Source of the DNA: Sphingobium sp. KCTC 72723
GTDB taxonomy: Bacteria; Pseudomonadota; Alphaproteobacteria; Sphingomonadales; Sphingomonadaceae
Direction: 5' to 3'
Assembly (NCBI RefSeq): GCF_014280435.1
Contig: NZ_CP060388.1
Location: 434,001-498,000, forward strand
Length of the DNA stretch: 64,000 nt
Under the pieces are notes generated by a model. The model was given only the letters and a program-made list of their open reading frames with translations, did not search any database and was not told where the DNA came from. Both the position numbers and the translations under genes were made by a program. Below are positions 60,337 through 64,000 of the stretch, in pieces; positions within the stretch are counted from its first letter, which is position 1, and each line of letters begins with the position of its first letter.

Positions 60337-62034
60337 TTACTGCCCCTGCACGAACACCCGCTTGCCGCCGATCCATGTTTCCAGCACCTGCGTATCGCGA
60401 ATATCTGCTGCCCGCGCCGTCGAGATATCCCGGTCGATCAGTACGAAATCCGCCCGCTGCCCCGGCACCAGACTGCCAAAGCGCTTTTCCGCAAAGCCTG
60501 CATAGGCCGCCTGCCGCGTAAAGCCGTCCAGCGCGCTTTCGAAACTCACGCGCTGCTGCGGCATCCACCCGCCTACCGGCTCGCCCTTTGCGTCCTCCCG
60601 GCTCATCGCCACGGCGATGCCGGGGAAGGGGTTGGGGCTTTCCACCGGCACGTCCGACCCAAAGGCCAAAGGCACGCGATTGTCCAGCATCGCCTTCCAC
60701 GCATAAGCGCCGCCAAGGCGACCCTCGCCCATGCGCGCCGTCGCCATGCGCCAATCGGACGCTTCATGCACGGGCTGCATCGACGCGACGATGCCGAACT
60801 GGGCAAAGCGCGGCAGGTCGGCCGGGCTGACGATCTGCGCATGTTCGATGCGCCAGCGCCGGTCGCCCTTATAGGTTTCCGACAACTCCTGAATAGCGTC
60901 CATCACTTCGCTGTTGGCCGCGTCGCCGATCGCATGGGTGGCGATCTGGAAATTATCCATCGCCGCCCGGCTCATGATGTTGCGCAACTGCGTGGCCGGA
61001 ATCATCGGCAATCCGCGCTGCCCCGGCGCATCGGCATAATCGGCCTTCAGCCATGCTCCGCGCGACCCCAGCGCCCCGTCCAGCACCAGCTTTACGCCCC
61101 CCAGCCGCAGCCGGTCGTCATACAGCCATGGCGTGGGTTCCGGCCCGGCGATCAGCGTCATGTTGGTCAGCCCCGCCGCATAGGCCATGATCCGCACGCG
61201 CAATGCGCCGCGATCGGCCGATCGGCGAAACGCCTGCCAATCCTCTATGCTCGTCCCCATGTCGGCTATGCCGGTAATGCCCGTGGCCAGCAAAGCCCGC
61301 TGCGCCTTTTCCAGCGCGATGTCATGATCCTTGGGCGCAGGCGGCGGCACGACCTTTTCGATCAGGTCCATCGCCTGGTCCACGAATACGCCCGCAGGCT
61401 TGCCCGCCACCATCTCTATCCTGCCGCCCGCAGGCGCCTTGGTCGCCCCCGTCACGCCTGCCGCGCGGATCGCGGCGCTGTTGGCCCAGCCCGCATGGCC
61501 ATCGACTCGCATCAGCCATACCGGAATATCGCTAACTGCCGCATCCAGTTCCGCAGCGGTGGGAAAGCGACCCAGCCCCCATTTTTCCTGGTTCCAACCC
61601 GCCCCGATGATCCATTTGCGGCCATCGCTGGCCTGCGCATAGGCACGGATCTTCGCCTGCGCCTGCGCCAGCGACGTAGTATCCGAAAGGTCGATCGTGA
61701 CCAGCGTCAGGCCCAGGCTCATGACATGGCCATGCGCGTCGATCAGGCCGGGGATCATCGTCTTGCCGCCCGCGTCCATCCTGAACGACAACCCCTTGGG
61801 TCGCTCCGGCCAGGGCTGGCCCTTTTTGGGCTTTTTCGGCTTATATTCGGGTTCCTGATAGCGACCGGGGATCAGCTTTTCGACCTTCCCCTCATCATCG
61901 ATCAGCAGCGCGCCGAACCGCACGATCCGGCCATTGGGATCGACCGCAATACCGTTCACATTGTCGATCACGCCGGAAGCCAGAGCGGGCAGGGGTAAAG
62001 CGAGCGCCAGTCCCGCGATCAGCGCGCCCCTCAC
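60337..62034 (-). CDS. Amidohydrolase family protein (YtcJ-like), exported
   Basis: A 565-residue metal-dependent hydrolase with a signal peptide (residues 1-19, A-L-P-A-L-A-S-G). Metal ligands include G-L-I-D-A-H-G-H-V (near 115), H-A-I-G-D-A-A-N (near 350), H-A-Q-I-V and the late F-G-S-D-V-P-V-E. The long N-terminal and the K-P-K-K-P-K-K-G-Q segment vary among members. It cleaves an amide or N-acyl bond in the periplasm; the substrate is unknown. GTG at 62034 overlaps the stop of the dehydrogenase gene upstream, so the pair is co-translated. Confidence 0.87.
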   Translation of the reverse strand: MRGALIAGLALALPLPALASGVIDNVNGIAVDPNGRIVRFGALLIDDEGKVEKLIPGRYQEPEYKPKKPKKGQPWPERPKGLSFRMDAGGKTMIPGLIDAHGHVMSLGLTLVTIDLSDTTSLAQAQAKIRAYAQASDGRKWIIGAGWNQEKWGLGRFPTAAELDAAVSDIPVWLMRVDGHAGWANSAAIRAAGVTGATKAPAGGRIEMVAGKPAGVFVDQAMDLIEKVVPPPAPKDHDIALEKAQRALLATGITGIADMGTSIEDWQAFRRSADRGALRVRIMAYAAGLTNMTLIAGPEPTPWLYDDRLRLGGVKLVLDGALGSRGAWLKADYADAPGQRGLPMIPATQLRNIMSRAAMDNFQIATHAIGDAANSEVMDAIQELSETYKGDRRWRIEHAQIVSPADLPRFAQFGIVASMQPVHEASDWRMATARMGEGRLGGAYAWKAMLDNRVPLAFGSDVPVESPNPFPGIAVAMSREDAKGEPVGGWMPQQRVSFESALDGFTRQAAYAGFAEKRFGSLVPGQRADFVLIDRDISTARAADIRDTQVLETWIGGKRVFVQGQ

Positions 62035-62900
62035 GCCCGCGTAATCCGCCGCACCAGCGCACTTGTATCCTGCCGATGCCCACCCAACGCCTGCACATCG
62101 GCATAATATTGATCGACCATCGCCGTCACCGGCAACGTCGCGCCATTGGCCCGCGCCTCATCCAGCGCCAGCCCCAGATCCTTGCGCATCCAATCGACTG
62201 CGAAACCGAAATCGAAACTGTCCTGCGCCATCGTTTTCCAGCGATTATCCATCTGCCAGCTTTGCGCCGCGCCGCCCGAAATCGCTTCGAACACGCTGTC
62301 CAGGTCCAGTTCGGACGCCTGCGCAAAGCGTAATGCTTCGGACAGTCCCTGCAACACGCCTGCGATGCAGATCTGGTTGACCATCTTGGTCGTCTGGCCC
62401 GCGCCTGCGCCGCCGACATGGACGATGCGCGCGGCATAGGCCTGCATCACGATCCTGGCGGCGGCGACCGCCGGTTCGCTGCCCCCGCACATGATCGACA
62501 GCTTGCCATTTTCCGCGCCCGCCTGACCGCCCGACACGGGCGCATCGACGCTGTGGATGCCCCGGCTTTCGCCTTCCACGAATAATTGCCGCGCGATCCG
62601 CGCCGAAACCGTCGTGTGGTCGATGAACAGGCTCCCCTGCTTCATTGTGCGAAATGCGCCTTCGCGGCCCAATGTCACCTGGCTCAGATCATCGTCGGTG
62701 CCGACGCAACTGATGACGATATCGGCTTCCTCGGCGGCTTTCGCCGGGCTGGTCGCGACGGTGCCGCCATAGGCTTCCGCCCAGCTTTTCGCCTTGCCGA
62801 TGGAACGGTTATAGACGGTGACGTCATGCCCCGCCTTTGCCAGATGGCCAGCGATCGGGCCGCCCATGACGCCCAGGCCGATAAACGCGATGTTAGCCAT
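62031..62900 (-). CDS. 3-hydroxyisobutyrate dehydrogenase-family oxidoreductase
   Basis: A 289-residue NAD(P)-dependent beta-hydroxyacid dehydrogenase. The Rossmann motif F-I-G-L-G-V-M-G-G-P-I-A at about 5-16, the substrate motif D-A-P-V-S-G-G near 118-124, and the catalytic lysine in G-Q-T-T-K-M-V-N-Q near 170 are all present. It could act on 3-hydroxyisobutyrate, tartronate semialdehyde or a related acid. The ATG at 62900 begins the Rossmann strand directly; a longer frame to 62969 adds no conserved sequence. Confidence 0.9.
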   Translation of the reverse strand: MANIAFIGLGVMGGPIAGHLAKAGHDVTVYNRSIGKAKSWAEAYGGTVATSPAKAAEEADIVISCVGTDDDLSQVTLGREGAFRTMKQGSLFIDHTTVSARIARQLFVEGESRGIHSVDAPVSGGQAGAENGKLSIMCGGSEPAVAAARIVMQAYAARIVHVGGAGAGQTTKMVNQICIAGVLQGLSEALRFAQASELDLDSVFEAISGGAAQSWQMDNRWKTMAQDSFDFGFAVDWMRKDLGLALDEARANGATLPVTAMVDQYYADVQALGGHRQDTSALVRRITRA

Positions 62901-62996
62901 ATGCCTCGTAATATGTTGCCTGTGGTCCAGCCATAGGGCCAGTTTTGGCACAGTGCCAGTTTCTTCCACCGCATTTTTGCGTTACGGGGCGACCCC

Positions 62997-64000
62997 ATGA
63001 ACACGCTTGCCAAGATCGAGAGCGCCCTGCCGCTGCCCATCACCGTCGATGACGTCCTTGCCGCGCGCACCCGTATTGCAGGTGCCATCGTCAAGACGCC
63101 GACGTTGATCAGCCAGACGCTGTCGGACATGCTGGGGTGCAAAGTGTGGCTGAAATTCGAAAATCTGCAATTTACCGCCGCCTATAAAGAACGCGGCGCA
63201 CTCAATCGCCTGCTGCAACTGGATGAAGCGTCCAAGGCCAAGGGCGTGATCGCCGCGTCAGCGGGCAATCATGCGCAGGGGCTGGCCTATCATGGCAAGC
63301 GGCTGGGCGTGCCGGTCACTATCGTCATGCCAATGACCACGCCGACCGTGAAGGTCACGCAGACCAAGGGTCATGGCGCGACCGTCGTGCAATATGGCGA
63401 GAAATTCGACGACGCCTATGCCCATGCCCGACTGCTGGAAGTCGAACAGGGGCTGACCTTCATTCATCCCTTTGACGATCCGCAGATCATGGCCGGGCAG
63501 GGGACGGTTGCGCTCGAAATGCTGGAAGATGCGCCGGAAATCGACACGCTGATCATCCCGATCGGTGGTGGCGGCCTGTTTTCCGGCATGGCCACGGCGG
63601 CCCGCGCGATGAAGCCCGACATCCGCCTGATCGGCGTGCAGGCGGAACTCTATCCGTCCATGTACGACTATATCAAGGGCGCGGACCTGCCGTGCGACGG
63701 CGATACGCTGGCGGAAGGGATCGCGGTCAAGCAACCGGGCGACAATACCCGTCTGGTGGTGGAACGGCTGGCCGACGACATGCTGCTGGTCACCGAACGG
63801 CGGCTGGAAGAAGCGCTCAGCCTGCTGCTCCAGATCGAAAAAACCGTGGTCGAAGGGGCGGGTGCCGCTGGCCTTGCCGCGCTGCTGACCTATCGCGAAC
63901 AATTTGCCGGGCGCAATGTCGGGCTGATCCTGACCGGCGGCAATATCGACACCCGCCTGCTCGCCAACGTCCTGCTGCGCGACCTTGCCCGGTCGGGTCG
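62997..64000 (+). CDS. ilvA: Threonine ammonia-lyase, 3' end beyond the window
   Basis: A fold-type II PLP enzyme open from the ATG at 62997 to the right edge, about 334 residues seen of an expected 400-odd. The Schiff-base lysine is K64 in A-A-Y-K-E-R-G-A-L-N; the phosphate loop G-G-G-G-L-F-S-G is near residue 187. It turns threonine into 2-oxobutyrate, the first step to isoleucine, or degrades threonine. The ACT domain that would tell the biosynthetic (IlvA) from the catabolic (TdcB) type lies mostly outside the window, so the gene symbol is provisional. The frame A-A-Y-K-E-R differs slightly from the common S-F-K-x-R. Confidence 0.85.
   Translation, partial: MNTLAKIESALPLPITVDDVLAARTRIAGAIVKTPTLISQTLSDMLGCKVWLKFENLQFTAAYKERGALNRLLQLDEASKAKGVIAASAGNHAQGLAYHGKRLGVPVTIVMPMTTPTVKVTQTKGHGATVVQYGEKFDDAYAHARLLEVEQGLTFIHPFDDPQIMAGQGTVALEMLEDAPEIDTLIIPIGGGGLFSGMATAARAMKPDIRLIGVQAELYPSMYDYIKGADLPCDGDTLAEGIAVKQPGDNTRLVVERLADDMLLVTERRLEEALSLLLQIEKTVVEGAGAAGLAALLTYREQFAGRNVGLILTGGNIDTRLLANVLLRDLARSG

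Overview
The window looks like a sphingomonad (Sphingomonadaceae, Alphaproteobacteria). The evidence is the high-GC codon use, a PEP-CTERM/exosortase A (XrtA) exopolysaccharide locus with the gene set and order seen in that family, a Ti-type traA/traC/traD module, and dispersed inverted repeats of the kind common in sphingomonad chromosomes. No 16S or other marker gene is present, so the genus cannot be named from this window.

1-25 kb is accessory DNA. It opens with a PilZ gene, a broken PAS/EAL/receiver gene and a PAS histidine kinase. At 3.6-10.1 kb there is a nested stack of four insertion sequences: two related 1,803-bp elements in head-to-tail tandem that share CTTAG repeats, an IS5-family element inside the middle CTTAG, and an IS1634-family element inside one end of the IS5 copy. 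A low-GC, 651-residue AAA ATPase follows. Next is a fragment of a mobilisation region (DUF6118 gene, MobQ/TraA relaxase-helicase, traC, traD) with a recognisable oriT between traA and traC. Then come an unusual HEPN-domain membrane protein, a small Tat-signal protein, a 55-residue ribbon-helix-helix protein behind two palindromes, and a sulfide/persulfide detoxification operon (BigR-type repressor, persulfide dioxygenase, split YeeE/YedE channel, DUF442 sulfurtransferase, SulP permease). An elongator tRNA-Met at 25.1 kb has its 3' end facing this region and is a plausible island boundary.

25-34 kb looks like ordinary chromosome. It holds a lipoprotein alpha/beta hydrolase, a four-gene cluster (ATP-grasp, alpha-E, transglutaminase, proteasome-like peptidase) of the type predicted to tag and degrade peptides, a fatty acid desaturase, a VOC protein and thioredoxin reductase. 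REP-like inverted repeats punctuate it.

34-60 kb is the XrtA exopolysaccharide locus. An acyl carrier protein, a GNAT/FemAB-like protein, an AMP-forming ligase and a PLP decarboxylase come first. They are followed by the export/polymerisation set (Wza-type lipoprotein, Wzz-type chain-length protein, tyrosine-kinase-like ATPase, outer-membrane barrel, GspA-type ATPase), a deacetylase, two FemAB paralogues, a glycosyltransferase, exosortase A fused to EpsI, an AsnB-type amidotransferase, the initiating sugar transferase, further glycosyltransferases, a flippase and methyltransferases. Many adjacent genes overlap by 4 nt, so they are probably translated as one long coupled operon. The polymer is presumably started on undecaprenyl phosphate, built in the cytoplasm, flipped, polymerised and exported, while XrtA would process PEP-CTERM proteins encoded elsewhere; no PEP-CTERM substrate is visible here.

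60-64 kb holds a convergent amidohydrolase/3-hydroxyisobutyrate-dehydrogenase-like pair and a threonine ammonia-lyase gene cut by the right edge.
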